From Chionoecetes opilio (lineage: Eukaryota; Arthropoda; Malacostraca; Decapoda; Majidae), in assembly GCA_016584305.1 (NCBI GenBank), contig JACEEZ010019115.1, positions 10,980-74,979 on the forward strand: a DNA stretch of 64,000 nucleotides, in the 5' to 3' direction. The translations under genes and the position numbers were made by a program. This document shows positions 21,918 through 36,985 of this stretch, piece after piece. Under the pieces are notes generated by a model that searched no databases, was not told where the DNA came from, and saw only the letters and a program-made list of their open reading frames with translations. Every line of letters starts with the position of its first letter. The stretch's first letter is position 1.

Positions 21918-23500
21918 GCTCAATACAGTAATACAGTAATACAGTAATACAGTAAATACAGTAATACAGTAATACAGTAATACAGTAATACAGTAATACA
22001 GTAATATACAGTAATACAGTAATACAGTAATACAGTAATACAGTAATACAGTAATACAGTAATACAGTAATACAGTAATACAGTAATACAGTAATACAGT
22101 AATACAGTAATACAGTAATACAGTAATACAGTAATACAGTAATACAGTAAATATAGTAATACAGTAATACAGTAATACAGTAATACAGTAATACAGTAAT
22201 ACAGTAATACAGTAAATACAGTAAATACAGTAATACAGTAAATACAGTAATACAGTAATACAGTAATACAGTAATACAGTAATACAGTATATATAGTAAT
22301 ATAGTAATACATTAATACAGTAAGTACAGTAATACAGTAATACAGTAATACAGTAATACAGTAATACAGTAAATACAGTAATACAGTAAGTACAGTAATA
22401 CAGTAATACAGTAATACAGTCATACAGTAATACAGTAATACAGTAAATACAGTAATACTAAATACAGTAATACAGTAATACAGTAATACAGTAATACAGT
22501 AATACAGTAATACAGTAATACAGTAATACAGTAATACAGTAATACTAATACAGTAATACAGTAATACAGTAATACAGTAATACAGTAAATACAGTAATAC
22601 AGTAATACAGTAATACAGTAAATAACAGTAATAAGTAATACAGTAATACAGTAATACAGTAATACGTAAAGTAAGTAATACAGTAATACAGTTAATACAG
22701 TAATATCAGTAATACAGTAATACAGTATACAGTAACGTAATACAGTAAAAAATACAGTAAACAGTATACAGTATACAGTAATACAGATAAAAAATACAGT
22801 AATACAGTAATACAGTAATACAGTATACATATACAGGTAATACAGTAAATACAGTAATACAGTAATACAGTAAATACAGTAATACAGTAATACAGTAATA
22901 CAGTAATACAGTAATACAGTAATACAGTAATACAGTAATACAGTAATACAGTAATACAGTAAATACAGTAATACAGTAAATACAGTAAATACAGTAATAC
23001 AGTAATACAGTAATACAGTAATACAGTAATACAGTAATACAGTAATACAGTAAATACAGTAATACAGTAATACAGTAATACAGTAATACAGTAATACAGT
23101 AAATACAGTAATACAGTAAATACAGTAAATACAGTAATACAGTAAATACAGTAATACAGTAAATCAGTAAATGAAAAATACAAAAATACATTTAATACAG
23201 TAAATACAGAAAAATACAGTAATACAGAAATCAGAAATACATAAAATAAAAAAATACATAAACAGTAAATACAGTAAAAAACAGTAATACAGAAAATACA
23301 GTAATACAGTAAAAACAGAAAATACTTAATACAGAAAATACAAATACAGTGATCAGTAATACAGTAAATACAGTAAATTCAGAATACAGGGGATATATAA
23401 TACTAAAAAACAGAAAATAAAAAAATTACAGTAATACAGTGTACAGTGAAAAACAGAAATACAGTAAAAAAAACAGAAAATACAGAAAATTACAGTATAA
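21918..23500. repeat. AATACAGT octanucleotide satellite, clean copy
   Basis: About 1.25 kb of nearly perfect AATACAGT with scattered AAATACAGT units and then about 300 bp of decayed repeat. Reverse complement of 8951-10173. The frames of up to 167 residues (Tyr-Tyr-Cys-Ile-Thr-Val-Leu) are translation of the repeat. Confidence 0.95.
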
Positions 23501-24207
23501 AAGTAATCAGAAAATCCCAGAAAACTATCCCGGAAATGACAGAAAAATTTTGGGTTTGGGGCCGAAATTTGCCCCCTTAGAGGTCCGTAAAAGTGGGGGG
23601 TTTTTACGAAACTAAAGTTTTGGGATTTTTTTACCCGTTATATTAAATGGTAAAAAAAAATTGACGTGAATATACGGTGATATCAAAAATGTTTTTTTCC
23701 CCCCCCGCCCCCTTAAGAAAAACTCTTGGGGGAAATTTCTGGGAGCCCCAAAACATTTTCTTTTTGGGGTTTTATTTTTGCCCTTTTTGACGGAAAAACT
23801 TATTTTTTACGTAAATCCCTAAACTGGAGGGCCGAATAAAATGTTTAGTTTTTTTTAACGTAAATGCTAAACCTAAATGAGGAACATTTTTTCATTTTTT
23901 TATAAGCCCAATGCCAAGCTAAAACGGGAAAAGAGGGGCGAAAAAAAAATTCAAGGTTTTTTTGAAAGTGATGTTTATGGTGGGGTGGGGGGTTTTGTTG
24001 GGGGGGGGGGCCAACAGTAGTGTCATTTTTTTTTTTTTTTTACACATCTTAAATGGGCACTCCCCTCACCGACTACGCCCCCCTGGGAAGAGCTATCTGA
24101 CGTTATATAAACAGGAAAAATAACGAGGGAACAACTTTGCAGGGAGGAAAAAACAAAACCCCAAATCACACGTAAACTCTCCCTCCCTCCCCCCTCCCCC
24201 TCCCACG

Positions 24208-24400
24208 CACAGTGGCCGCCAGGACTGGTTACAGGGGGGGGCCAAAGGGTGGGCACATATCTATGTGGGGGGCCAGGGGATGGCCAAATTTTAAAGAAAA
24301 GGGTTTGAAAATTTTTATTTTCACCCCTGACTCAGATATGGGGGTGGCCATTTTGAGATATCAGGGTATGGGCCTGGCCCCCCCCTAGATCCGCCACGGC
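24208..24400. mobile_element. Degenerate hAT-like MITE
   Basis: Bounded by AGTGGCCGCCAGGACTGG and, at the other end, CCTAGATCCGCCACGG, a terminal pattern common in hAT MITEs (GTGGCGGATCTAGG). The direct counterparts are about 7932-8125 and about 27895-28115, where the first end is preserved as CCACTGGCGGATCTAGG. Heavily eroded; family tentative. Confidence 0.45.
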
Positions 24401-25739
24401 CCATGCATTTTTCCCACTCCCTCCCTTTTTTCTCTCTTCTTAACGTGCACTGCAGAAAAATGAAGAAAAACAACAATATAAAACGTTGTTTGGCCCCAAA
24501 AAACGCCCCTACCTCCTTTTCCCGGGTGCTTTTTCCCTTGGGCCCCCCCACACACACCCCTGCTTCCTCCTCCCCGGTGCCATGCACACACACCCTGCCT
24601 AAACGCTGGCCGGGGGCCCCGACTGCCGTTTTGTTCCCTTAAAACTCAGCGAGGTCACTCTGTTCAAAACCCGCTTTTTAAAAACCCAAACCTTTTCCTT
24701 ATTTTCCTTCCCCGCCCTGACCTGTTTTACCTTTGACCAATAATTCCCTTTACCTTAAAGTTATCTAAGCCCTTTAAAAGTTGTAAACGTGAGTTAGTAA
24801 TAGGGTTGGTATAGTTTTTTTTTAGTATTATAGCCTTTTTTATAGGGTTCGTTAGTGCTTCGAACTCATAACAGCCCTCGCCGAAAGGGTTGTGGGGAGA
24901 ATTTTTTTTTTTCCCCGTTTTTGCTTTTTTTTTGTGTGTTGTTAAAGGAGTGGGGTTGCTTTGTTACTACTGAAAGGGAGGGTGGCCCTTTCCGTCAGGG
25001 GTGATTGGGGTCCATCTGATGGCCTGTTTTACATCAACGGAAAACTTTAAAAAATAGAGATTATGTAAGGGAAAAACCCGAGGGTGGTGTGTGTGGGTTG
25101 TGTGTTTTTGTATGTGTGTTATGTGTGTTTTTGTGTGCCCATTCAAATAATCCGGATCTGACTGAGATGATTAAGAAATTGATAAGATAATCTGAATCGA
25201 CAAGGTTGAATAATCGAGCATGTGATTGGTCACCACATAAAAAGAGAGGCATATAAGGGCAAGATGAGAGATACCAAAGCAGCAGCCATCAAAATGGCCC
25301 CCCTCCAAGTCTAGAGAGATTTACCATATGAGGAAAGACTTCAAAACTTGGAAAACCTCCCAACACTCTGCAGAAAGAAGAGAAAGGCGGAGATTTTATA
25401 GCAGTGCTATAGATCATCAATGCAACGGTCTTGAGAAAAAATTATAGGAGAAGATCTGTTGTTCTAAGCGGACGATTAGAAGCTACAAGACCGAGTCATT
25501 GAGAAGAAATAATGAACCAGGACAACATGCAGAGGGACTGATAAAAAAATACAGCTTACCCGCTATAGCAAGCATAGAAGCCTGCGAATAACCTTGATGC
25601 AGTGAGAAACCGTGATTTAATAGCCAAGAAGTCAGATCAAGACTCTCAAGCGCAAGCTGATTTGCGAGACGGCGACAGTACGAAGCCCATAGCCCTTTTT
25701 TCCTGCTATGTTACAATCATGGTAAATACAACTAGTCAA

Positions 25740-25839
25740 ACACACACACAGATCACAACAACACACACACACTACACAGACACACACACATAACACAACA
25801 CACTACACACACACACACACACACACACACAAGCACACA

Positions 25840-25886
<47 letters not shown>

Positions 25887-25995
25887 ACTTCACAGCAACA
25901 CACACAACACACGCCCACTCTACCTCACGCCCACATCACGATCACACACCACACACACACACACCACACACACACACAAACACACACACACACAG
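25740..25995. repeat. CA microsatellite
   Basis: Interrupted CA repeat. Further simple repeats in this module copy are TG/GA at 26620-26680 and CA at 27003-27118. The intervening sequence up to 28856 shows no gene. Confidence 0.9.
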
Positions 25996-28856
25996 TCTTT
26001 ATATATAAATACGTACCTTATTAGTCAGAATCAATCTGAGCTTGTAATCAGATAACGCAGTAACCATGAGGGATTCTTTTGTCACCCAGGTATACTGGTT
26101 AAGACGAGGAGGCCAGGAGGAAGCCAGGAAGGAAAGAGAAGAAAGGGGAGAGTAAGAGGACGGAGGAGAAATGAAAGGAAGAGGATGAGGATCAAGGCAT
26201 GTAGGAGTGAGCGCATGGCAGGACAAGGACGACACTTTCTATAGTTCAAGGTAGGAAGAGGATTGACTTGACAATGGCACAGAGAGGGAAACTTAGATTA
26301 GAATTTACTACAGGTGGAGTGTCAGCGATATGTGCTGTGTTTTATGTCGACTGATGTGAATTCTTCACTGTCAGCTGATGTAGTGTGGTTAAGTGTCGTG
26401 CTGTGTGCTGTCGCTCCCGTGTGGAATACGGTGGAGGTAGTTGTCTGGCGTGCTGTGTGGTACTGCGGTCGTACGTGCTTGTGCTGTGTGTGTGTGTGTG
26501 GGGGTCGGTGCCTCGTGATGAGCTCGCCTAAGCTGGCGTTTTCAAATGAAGTTGTTACACATACGTAATCACAAAATCTTAATAATAATAAATAAATGCT
26601 CACTCGATCTTTAGTTCTGTAAGTGTGTGTGTGTGTGTGTGCATGTGATGAGAGAGAGGAGAGAGAGAGAGAGAGCGCGAAGAGGCTGTAGTATTTGAGA
26701 TTCTCTTAGGGCAATAAGCAGTATTGGCTCCACTAAAAAAAGAACGAGTGAGCAAGTTAGCTAAGGACGAAAAAGACTGACGCCAATTTTAAGCATCTGC
26801 AGGTACAGGAAGAAGAGAGAAGAAGCGGTTATACTATATATAGTCATAAGCTCTGGAGAGGGCGACAGAGAGGGCCCGAGAAGGCTACGAAGAGGAAGAG
26901 AGTAGTCTGCGGGGCAGTCATTCAGACCGTATTATCAACAAAGTGAAAGCACCGTTGAGAGGGTCCGAGGAAGAGGTCAATGCTATGACAGAACAACACA
27001 ACACATACCACACAAACACACACACACACACACACAGGAACACACACACACACACCACACACACACACACAAGAACACACACACATACACAAATACACAC
27101 ACACTACACACACACACTCTGAAGTCTATTCAATACCATTATCTCTATATTTATCTCAAGATTTCCTGTGATGTCAACAGGCATCAGAATGGTACACCAA
27201 TCATCCTGACGGCCCAGTATTAATGGCCTATCCTCCTACGTATTCTAGTCTAAGTAACCAAAGCAAGGCCCACTACCTTATACACAACCAAATACATACA
27301 ACAGCAAAAATACGAGGGTGCAATAAGAAGCCATTAACTCTCTAATCCGCTACGATTAATCCTCTGCAGCACGCTGTTAGTGAGCTTCGTCAAGCACTCA
27401 ACGAACCCCCGATCAATTATAAAGCTATAATACTCACAAACTATACCAACAACTATTACTAACTCACATATTACTAACATTAAGCAGCTTAGCATAACTG
27501 TATAACAGTCGTCAAGAGATATGCCGTCAAAGCGTCAAAAGAGTCCAGGGCGTGGGAAGCCCGTAATAAGCGAAAAGGTTCAGTAGTTTCCAAAGCCAGG
27601 TTGAACAGAGCTGACCTCGCTGAGTCATTACGGACAGAAGAAGGCCAGTCTCGACCGGCCGCGCTATGACGACAGGAGCAGGGTGTCGTGCTGCCCATGG
27701 CCCAGCTGGGAGGAGAAGCCAGAGGTGGTGTGGCTGCAGGGGCTAAAGCAGCGGAAGGACCTGGTAAAGCGGGCCTGATTTTTAAGGCCATAACAACGCT
27801 ATTTGTTAGCTTTTCCTCATATCTCTCTGCAGCCGACACGTAATACACACAGAGACGAGAAAAGAGCGAGTCGGGGAGTGGGAGAAGAATGAATGGGCCC
27901 GCCACTGGCGGATCTAGGTGGAGGCATAGCCCTAAACCCGATATACTCAAATATAAGCGCCACACCAGATCCATGAGTCAGGGGTGTAATGCAAAATCAA
28001 CCCCTTTCTTTATAATGCAGCCATAGCCCTGGTCTACCCCACACTAGTATATGGGTCCAGCCTAGCGCCACACCTCGTAACCATGTCCTGGCCGGCATGC
28101 CACTGGAGTGGGAAGACTATGGCGAGAGGAGGAGATTGTAGAGCTACGTGTGATTGAGGCTTGCTTTAGTCCCTCCACATGCAAATGCTGCCCTCGTACG
28201 TATCTTTCTGCCTGTATATAACGTCAGATCGAGCTTCTTGCAGTGGATACCGTTAGCTAGCGTGCAGGCACGTGCCCATTTAAGATGTGATTAAAAAAAA
28301 AAGTGACACTACTGTTGGCCCCCCGCCCACAACACACACACCCACACACCATCAATCATCACTTAATCCAACACTTAGCCATTTTCATACGCACCTCTTC
28401 CAGTTCAGCTATGGCATTGTGAACCTAGTCATAAAATATCAAAAAGATGCCGTTCCTCATTCAGTATCCGCATTGACGTAAAACCCCATCTAAACATTTT
28501 ATTCGCCTCTTACCAGTTCATGGTAGAGATGACGCTAAAAATACTGTTCCTCCTCGTCAACCGCGCCACATAAAACAAACCCAAACCAGACATGTTTTAC
28601 TGGAGCTACGAGATATCCCCTAAGAGATTCCTTAGCGGAACGGGCGTTTCACAAAAGAATTCATGATATCACAAGTATATCCATATCACGATAAATTTTT
28701 TAGTCTACCCATTAATATCAAACGGTAACACTCAAGACTATGAGATAGGTACAGTAAACCACTCACTTATTACGCGCGAACCTCTAATGGAACAAATTAA
28801 ACGGCTTCAACAAACTTTTTTCGTCACTCGCCCCTACACCCACCCCCGTCCGGCTG

Positions 28857-30900
28857 TATGTTTTACTGTATTCTAAGTATTACTGTATTACAAGTATACT
28901 GTATTACTGTATGATACTGTATTAGTATTACTGTATCTTAGTAGCGACTGATATTATGTATTACTGCTATTTAGTATTACTAGGTATTTAGTATTACTGT
29001 ATTTAAGTATATACGTAGTATACTGTATTCACTGCTATATACGTATATATAGTATTACTAGTACTGTCAGTCATCTAACTAGTATTTAGTATTACATGCC
29101 ATCTATTACTGTATTACTGCTACTTTTAGTATATACTGATACTTCTAGTATTACTGCTTAATTTAGATATTACTGTATACTTATATAATGTATTACAGAC
29201 ATTATAGTAATTACTGCACTTAGTATTACTGTATATTAGTATTACTGTAATTTCGTACGATTACTGTCATTACTGTATTACGCCATGTACGTATCTACTC
29301 GCTAACTATTTAGATTGTTACCTGTATTTAGTATTACTGTATTACTGTAATATTTGCCTGATATTCAACTTGCTATTTAGTATTTACTAGTATTATCTAC
29401 TAAGTATAGTTACCTTAGCTATTTACATGCCTAATTACTGCGGATTACTGGAATTAACTGCTATTCTACTACCACCCCGTATTACTGCTATTTAGTACTA
29501 CTGTATTCACTGCTATTACTGTATTACTGCGATTACCTGTATTACTGGATTAATGACTATAGCTATTACTGTATGTTAGTATATACTGTATTTAACGATC
29601 GCTATTGTAACTGCGCTTAACTGGATTAACTGGTATTGACGGATATTTACTGTATTTAGCTATTACTCGCTATACTGTATCACTATGTAGTTAGTTGTTG
29701 TAGCCTAGATACGTGTATTAAGTATTTACTGTATTATACTGTATTAACTAGGATTACATGTATTTACTGTATTCACTGCTTATTTAGCCTATTACTGCTA
29801 AATTTAGTAATTACTGTCAATTACTGTACTCTACGTGGATTACTGTATTACTGTATTTAACTTAGTATTTAGTATTACATGTAATTAAGGCCTATTAATG
29901 TATTACTAGATTACTGCGATGTACCTGTTATTACTGCTAACCATTTAGTATTACTGTACTTAACTGTAATTCTGCAAGTATATAATTGTATAACTGCGAT
30001 TACTGTATCTACATGTATACTGTAATTCTTAAGTATTACTGTAGTACTCGTATTAGTATTTAGTAACTATACTGTATTTAGTATTACTGTATTCTGAGTA
30101 TTATCTAGTCATTTAGTATATTGACCTGTAAATATTTAGTATTACTGTTATCTCCACATGTATTACTCGTATATTAGTGATTTACTGATAGTACCCTGTA
30201 TTACTGTATTTTAGGTATATACTGCCCTAGTTTAGTATTACTGCTATTGACTGCGATTAGTGGTATTACTGTAATTATAGTATACTGTATTTTAGTAATT
30301 AATGTACTTTAGTATTACTGTATTACTGTATCTACTTCCCCCCGTAGAATTTAACTGGTATTACTCGCTATTTAGCTATGTACTGTATTTACTGTCTTAA
30401 TAAAATGTGACTTAGCTGACCCTCATCTACTGCTATTTACTGTATTACTGTATTACCTGTTATGTAGTAATTACGGTATTTAGCCTATTTACTGTATTAA
30501 CTCGCTATGATCTGATTATGTAATTACTGTACTTACTGTATATATTTACTGGATTAACTGTAACTCTACGCTAATCTACTGTATTTAGTATTACTGCCTA
30601 TTCAAGTATGAGCCTGGAATACTGTATACGTATACGTGGCATTACCTAAGGATTAAACTGGTATTACTGCGTATTACTGCTATTACTGAGCTATTTAGTA
30701 TTACTGATATTACTGCTCTATAGACTGGATTACTGTATTTCACTTGTATTACTGTATTTACTGTAATTAACTGTATTACTGTATTTAGTTATTACTGTAC
30801 TTTAGCTATTACTGGTATGAGTGATGACTGATCTTATTACTATTATATACTGTAATTACTGATACTATCTGATATAACACGTATTAACTGTATTAGAGCT
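28857..30900. repeat. CTGTATTA satellite, copy A'' (noisy)
   Basis: Two kilobases of CTGTATTA-like units in which most units carry an extra or missing base. Longer than the clean copy, partly because of inserted bases. Confidence 0.85.
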
Positions 30901-31189
30901 GCATTACCTGTTCCCTTAATGCTTTCTGAGGCATAGCCCTAGAGATTTAGGCCGTCTAGAAATATTTAGATCTCAACTTATTCTTAATGTTTACCATGTG
31001 TGCGGAAAGCTTGAAGTGCCTTGTTAATGCAAGGATGTCCGTGGATAGTCGCTCGGGGCAGGCCAATCGAACAAAGCGCCGTGATGCTCCACACACACCA
31101 CACAACAACGAACTGAAGAGATGAAAAGCAGCCAGAAAAAAAGGTAAGAACCCTATTCATGTCTGTCACAGTAGTACCTTTCCCTCTTT

Positions 31190-31240
31190 CAAAACACCAC
31201 ACACACACACACACACACACATACACACACACACACACAC
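31190..31240. repeat. CA microsatellite
   Basis: CA tract. The larger CA/ACTGTCA array of this copy follows at 31460-31960. Confidence 0.9.
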
Positions 31241-32689
31241 TCTTGAAGGACAATCAAGAAGTAGTTTCCCCTAATCAGCGTAGCCACTTGATAGTGCGAC
31301 ATGGCCCCTTAGAGACAGCTGCAAAATTAGAGAACATAGCCAAGAATTTCATAGCACACACAAGAGCAAATAAAACTGATCTCATGAGCCATCAAGAGAG
31401 ACGCGAGACACCACCACTCGATAAACTCATTGCCCTACAGCGCACAACAAAATAAGCGTAAACTACACACACACACCATCACAGTACACTCACACACATA
31501 CACTCCTCACTCATAACACACACACACACACACTACCAACACTCACTAGCTACTCGCCTCACTGTCACACACACCACACACATACTCCTCCACTGGCACT
31601 GTTACCACACACCTACACACACACACGCTCACTAGTTAGACACACACACATACTCTCTACTGTCACTGTCCCACACATTACTCGTCCTATCCGTCAACTG
31701 TCACACACACACCATACCTCCACTGTCACTGCTTACACACTTCATACTCTCACTGGCCATCTGTCACACACCACAACACACCTCCTCATTCTCTCACACC
31801 AAACACACACCACACCCAAACCACACATACCCACACCCAAAACCACACACACAAACACATAAACCACATCGTCACTAGTCATGTCACACACACACACACA
31901 CATACTACTCACGTCAATAGTCACACACAACACCCACACACACACACTACACACACCATCATCACTTTCCAGCACCTTGCATTGTTTACACACACTACGT
32001 ACAGTCGAGGTGTTCAATCACTCCCGTCACGCTAACTCTCGGTGATTAGACTATGCCATGAGACCGTAATATGAGCCCCCTTCATCAGTAAACATTTTCT
32101 GGATCAGACCGCCTTTAGTAGAACGCTTGCATCTCTTGTCCTCCACTTTATTTAGAAGCACAGTCACAAAAAAACTCATTTCTCCAGTTATGGTCATTTA
32201 TAGAGACACCTGTCTGATTAATTATAGCTGGTAGCAATTCTGCACATAGAAGCCAATGATGGTAGTTGTTGAAGTGCGAAGTATAAACTCAGTTGATACT
32301 TATTGAGTCCCTCAAGTATCGCCAGATTATAGTCATTTAAGACCATGGCCTAACGTAGCACCGAGTACTGCGGCATATTGGCAGCCCGTACCTGTGCACT
32401 GCGTCTCCTTCAGCCGCCCTCGCTCACCCCCCCTAGTCAGCCCTATCAGTAAGTAAATAAAAATCATCATAAATCAGAGTATAGTCAAAATTTAAATAAT
32501 ATATACAAAAGAATAGCAAGACAACCCGACGAAATCACTAATCTCTACAGCGAGGTGGCCTAAGACAATTAGAATACTGCCACACAGGGCAGCATAACTG
32601 TCCCCTTACACACACTGTACAAGCTCGTTTCCGAACACCTACCCTTCCCACCTACACACTCCTTCGCACGCCACTTAACGAAGGTTCTA

Positions 32690-33115
32690 TGTCACCGCGG
32701 GCCATATGACTAATCCGGCCATACTACTTGGTATTATTTGGTCATGCCATTTGAATGCCCGTAGATAGACGTGAGCAAATAAAGCATAGCGTGCTCTAGT
32801 TCACACGGTCGTTTGACCGTTCGGCCATAGAAAGCATCTTCCGGCGACTTGACACTCCGACCAAAACAACCAATATAGCAGCCATACTAGAACTGTGTTC
32901 TGCACAATCCATAGTGGTGGCGTTTGGCTCTAGCGGCCCCGGTCCGGAAGAGCCCCGGGCTTACAAGATGACTCGTGATTTACGCCGCAAACAGACCGTA
33001 GACTGAGATCCAACGCAGTATTTTTGATTGCCACCACTACGGGCCTCCAATGACAGAACATAGCCAAACACGATGCGCGAAAATATCCCCTGCTGTTAGA
33101 CACGGACCTATTACT
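32690..33115. mobile_element. Harbinger-type foldback MITE, copy A'' (noisy)
   Basis: Counterpart of 19669-20013 with many inserted bases; TGCCCGTAGATAGACG and CCACCACTACGGGC mark the two arms. The 33116-34869 spacer matches 18160-19660 inverted and holds no gene. Confidence 0.65.
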
Positions 33116-34869
33116 TACATCAGCAGGTCAGGAAGAAAGAAAATCAAGCATGCTCCATTGTGTTTCATAAGACATCTTTATCCTTACTCCCTAAATGTCT
33201 TAAAAAAATACAGGCAGCATATAAACATTACACACAATTCTCTGGTTCATCATTCAACAAAAATAAATAAATTTGTACAAGATTACTAAGCATAGTGTAG
33301 TAATAAATAGCCCGAACCAGTGAGGGCGGCGCGAGTACTATGCACGATCGCACACTCCAGAACACTCCACACACAATACATTAACGCATGTTGACGAGCA
33401 GGGATTATTTTCTAGATCAATTTTGGGGAATTTCAGAGACACGACAATATCAGGAGCAATTACACACACTACAAACCTCTAATGATATCTCTGTGGTAAC
33501 AATAGCATTATATCAATAGTTTTAATGCAATATAATCCAGCTTACATGCTCCTCTGTTATTGAATGAAGTGTATAATAGTCACCCTCTAAGATATGAGTC
33601 TGCTAAACAACAGCGACACTCAAATTTCTTCGCTTCTCACTACTCAGGAATGTAGAAAGTTGCAGTCACATTCAGAATAGCTGACCCCTAAAAAAACTAC
33701 ACTTTCTCCTCGATAGCTTTCTCACACTCAGGAAGCGTCATGTCAAAGTTGTCTCGAGAGAGTTCGTCAGGTCAGTTAGTCCAGGTGTGGATGGAGGATC
33801 GTCACAAGCCCTGAGTGAGCTGCCTACTAGCTTAGGAGTGTGAATATGTTAAGACCAGAATGGGTTAAAGATTGAGAGGACTCTGCAGAGCTTTGTGCAG
33901 GTATTGTCAGCCCATTGCCCTAGTTATTCATGTCAGGCGGCAGCCACACAATGAGCATATTAGCATAAGTAATGTCACACGACTGACAAGACCAGTAAGC
34001 AGCGCCGAGTGGGTAAGGGAGGGAGCGGGAATACAGTAGACACAATGTAAGCAGAAAGAGAAAACAGTGAGCGTAGGATGGGAGGGCAGAGGGAAGCGAA
34101 TACGAGGATGCTGCCAGTGAGTTTAGGGCTGTGTAACAGAAGGATGGCGAGCAACTAGCGTAGTTATAGTTAACAAGCGACAACACACGCAGGGACATTT
34201 GCAGCGAAGATTATAATTTCAGTGCCCCCATCAAAAATTAAGCACTATTCTAGAAAATTTATATGCAAAGCAAAAAGTATTTACCACATCGAAAGCGATC
34301 GAGAGCTTTCAATTAGCTAGTTTGTTAAGGCACCAACCAATAGACACAAGCGGAGATGGTTTTATAGGCTTAGACCATGGAATCTAGTTACTCTGTAGTC
34401 TACATACGTAACGATGTGCCGCTTATCTTGCAGTGCGTGTTGAGCCGGCGGTGAGGTCGGATGGACATAGCCGCAAGGCCTGATAGCGCAGGCGGGCAGA
34501 CTAGGCCTGCCGGCCAGCGAAGTGAGAGGCCTAGCTAGTGGAAGGTGTGTAGCCATGGTTGCAGCTGTGAGAGGAAGGAACAGTCTGATGCCCAGGTAAC
34601 TGCTACGGCAGTAACTGTGGCAGCACTGTCAAGTTGGGCACACACACATCATGGGAGGCCTCAACATTAGTTAGCTCACACTTTACACCACTATGACACG
34701 AGACTGAAAGCGGATGGTTTTATCCTATTGCTGGCAAGGCTGGTTACTGATGTCTGGAGAACCACCTTCCATCCACTACACTTATGCCAATAGTAATCAA
34801 TATTACAATGCGATTGAAATATATACAAAGGAGGACCTTCTGGCAATAATTATCGCCATATATGACTGC

Positions 34870-35125
34870 ACCGTCAAAACATAGTACGCACATGCACTAA
34901 TAGTCGTCCAGCGCGCTTCGTAATATTAACAAATTTTAGGCATCACTACAGCACTTTTAGTGCCACTAGAAGACTATGCCACAGTCTGCTTCGATATTAA
35001 GCTGTACCTGCTTCAGTGGCATCCATACAAGTCTGATGTAGTGATGCCCTAAAATTGAATACATGGCAGCTGGCGAGCATTAGTGCCACCAGTAGCTTGA
35101 GAGTGGCGACATACCGTAGTGTGTT
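34870..35125. mobile_element. TA-flanked hairpin MITE, copy A''
   Basis: Counterpart of 17863-18051. Recognisable by CATCACTACA at about 34943 and AGTGGCGACATA near 35103. Confidence 0.6.
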
Positions 35126-35689
35126 GACGAACTAGCCTACTTGTTCTGAGACCGTCCGGTAACTTACTTAATTATAAAGAGTAAGGCTCCGCTGCAGACA
35201 AATTAAAGCTGCTTCAGTGATTCTTTAGTTCGATATCTTGACGATTGTTAGTGATTTCTTGCCGGATATGTGATTTAAATTATTTAGAGATTTAGAATGC
35301 CAAAGACAAGAATAAATGGAGTCTACATTACGCAGTCGACGCCCGACCAGCCCTCAGCGGAGATCATTCTATAGAACAGATGGTTAACAGATTTAATAAA
35401 CTTCACTATATATCAAGGTCATAAATAAACATTATAATATGACAAGAAAGGCAACATCAGTAGTAGTCACATATAATAATACCCTCCCCCATGTTATCCC
35501 TGCCACACAGAGATTAAGGGCTGTCAGAAATATGTAGATCAAATAACAGACAATGCTTTCTATTTTCCATATAATGAATATGAAACGTGTGGTTGCCAGC
35601 AAGATAGGCTCCGAGGAGGCAATGGACCAAAGCGCCCCCAGGGAGGAGATAAGACCACTGCACCGGGGAGGCAGAGGAGGAGACAGGCA

Positions 35690-35992
35690 CACACAACACC
35701 AACACCAGGACGGCAGGACCGCAGAAAACACACATATCCACCATGACAGAAGAGAACACACTAACACCAGGACAGCCAGAGAACCACAACACCAGGCACA
35801 CGAGTAGAACACACAACACCAGGTACTAGAGGCTGAGAAACACACAACACCAGGACCGCAGAGAAACACACAACCACCAGGACAGAGAGAGAACACAACA
35901 CCAGGACAGAGAGAACACACAACACCAGGACAGAGAGAACACACAACACCAGGACAGAGAGAACACACAACACCAGGACAGAGAGAACACAG
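35690..35992. repeat. 24-bp tandem repeat, expanded
   Basis: About ten units of ACCAGGACAGAGAGAACACA, becoming regular between about 35880 and 35990. Compare about four units at 15150-15250. Confidence 0.85.
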
Positions 35993-36719
35993 CTAAGAAC
36001 GACGTGTCTAATTTCAGGAGATAGTCTGTACTACGCTGGCGAATAAATCCAAGTCTAGAGACAACATAAGGAAGCTAACAAGAGGCCGTGATGAGGACCT
36101 AACACGGCGTAGTTCCTGAGAGAAGACGAGAAGACAGCAGCCATACACCCTGTCATGCCTCCCAGGAACGAATTTGTGCATATGACGTGTGTATCTAATC
36201 TCTGTGCTATGCAATAGCAATAGTTATAAGAACCAGATTGGCTCCACAAACTTAAGTACATCGACTTTATTTTACGTTATTTTTTTCTTTATGCCATTTA
36301 TTTTCTTCAGACTGTGACATGTGCTAGCGACACATTTATTCACATCTCATATTCTTTTCCAAAATAAAATCTTCACTGAATGATATACTATCACTTCTTT
36401 TTTTAATGACTACAAACGCAGCAGTATTACCAGAAAGCGGTGGAAGTATGCGCTAGCCCATGAGTAAGTGTGGAGATACGGCTCGTGAGTCAGTATGTGT
36501 CATCTACCTACTGACGTCCTTTAGCTCACTCACTGCATACTACCTACACTACTCTCATCTCTATATACCTATAATATAATGATTAGGCATGATGAGTGTG
36601 CCCTATATAAGCGAATAATGCTAATTAATAGGAAAGTTCAGCAATATCGTTATAATATTGGATGTTTGATGCCTATGCCCAGTGATAGGTGGTAGAGAGA
36701 TAATATACAGTGTGATTGT

Positions 36720-36985
36720 GACAGGTTAATGCACAGTGTCAAGTACAGCCGGATGAAATGCTGCAGGGGGATTGCAACACAAGCACCAAACCCACTCTAA
36801 GGTGGTTTGGTCATATAAGGGCTATGCAAGACCAGATAAGAGGAAATGACTTAGGCCTCTCTTAATCCTCAATATCCCATTCTGCTACTCTTTATAGGAC
36901 TAAACCACCTTAGAGTGCTGTTTCACCCCTTCAATCCCCACATTTCATCCCGTAATTAACATTGCAAGCCTGTCATACACGCTAT
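36720..36985. pseudogene. Inverted LINE fragment pair, copy A''
   Basis: CACTCTAAGGTGGTTTGGTC (about 36792-36811) and its reverse complement (about 36901-36920) repeat the arrangement at 15838-16049. 37000-38200 is non-coding and probably represents what the gap at 16522-17044 hides. Confidence 0.55.

Larger units (their letters stand above)
17822..25130 (-). repeat. Module copy A' (inverted)
   Basis: Reverse complement of about 7230-14651. The left junction is sharp. The shared GAGGTAACTTTTA at 14639-14651 appears here as TAAAAGTTACCTC at 17822-17834, and the sequences part company immediately outside. Sequence quality is good to about 23180 and then becomes noisy with inflated homopolymers. 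It carries a 592-bp Harbinger-like insertion (20112-20703) that the other copies lack, and lacks the foldback at 13640-14345. No gene found inside. Confidence 0.88.

Noticed and set aside
21920..23191. Four overlapping 136-167 residue Tyr-Cys-Ile-Thr-Val-Leu frames
   Set aside because: They are the AATACAGT octamer read in frame; an 8-bp unit cycles through all three frames, giving long stop-free runs.
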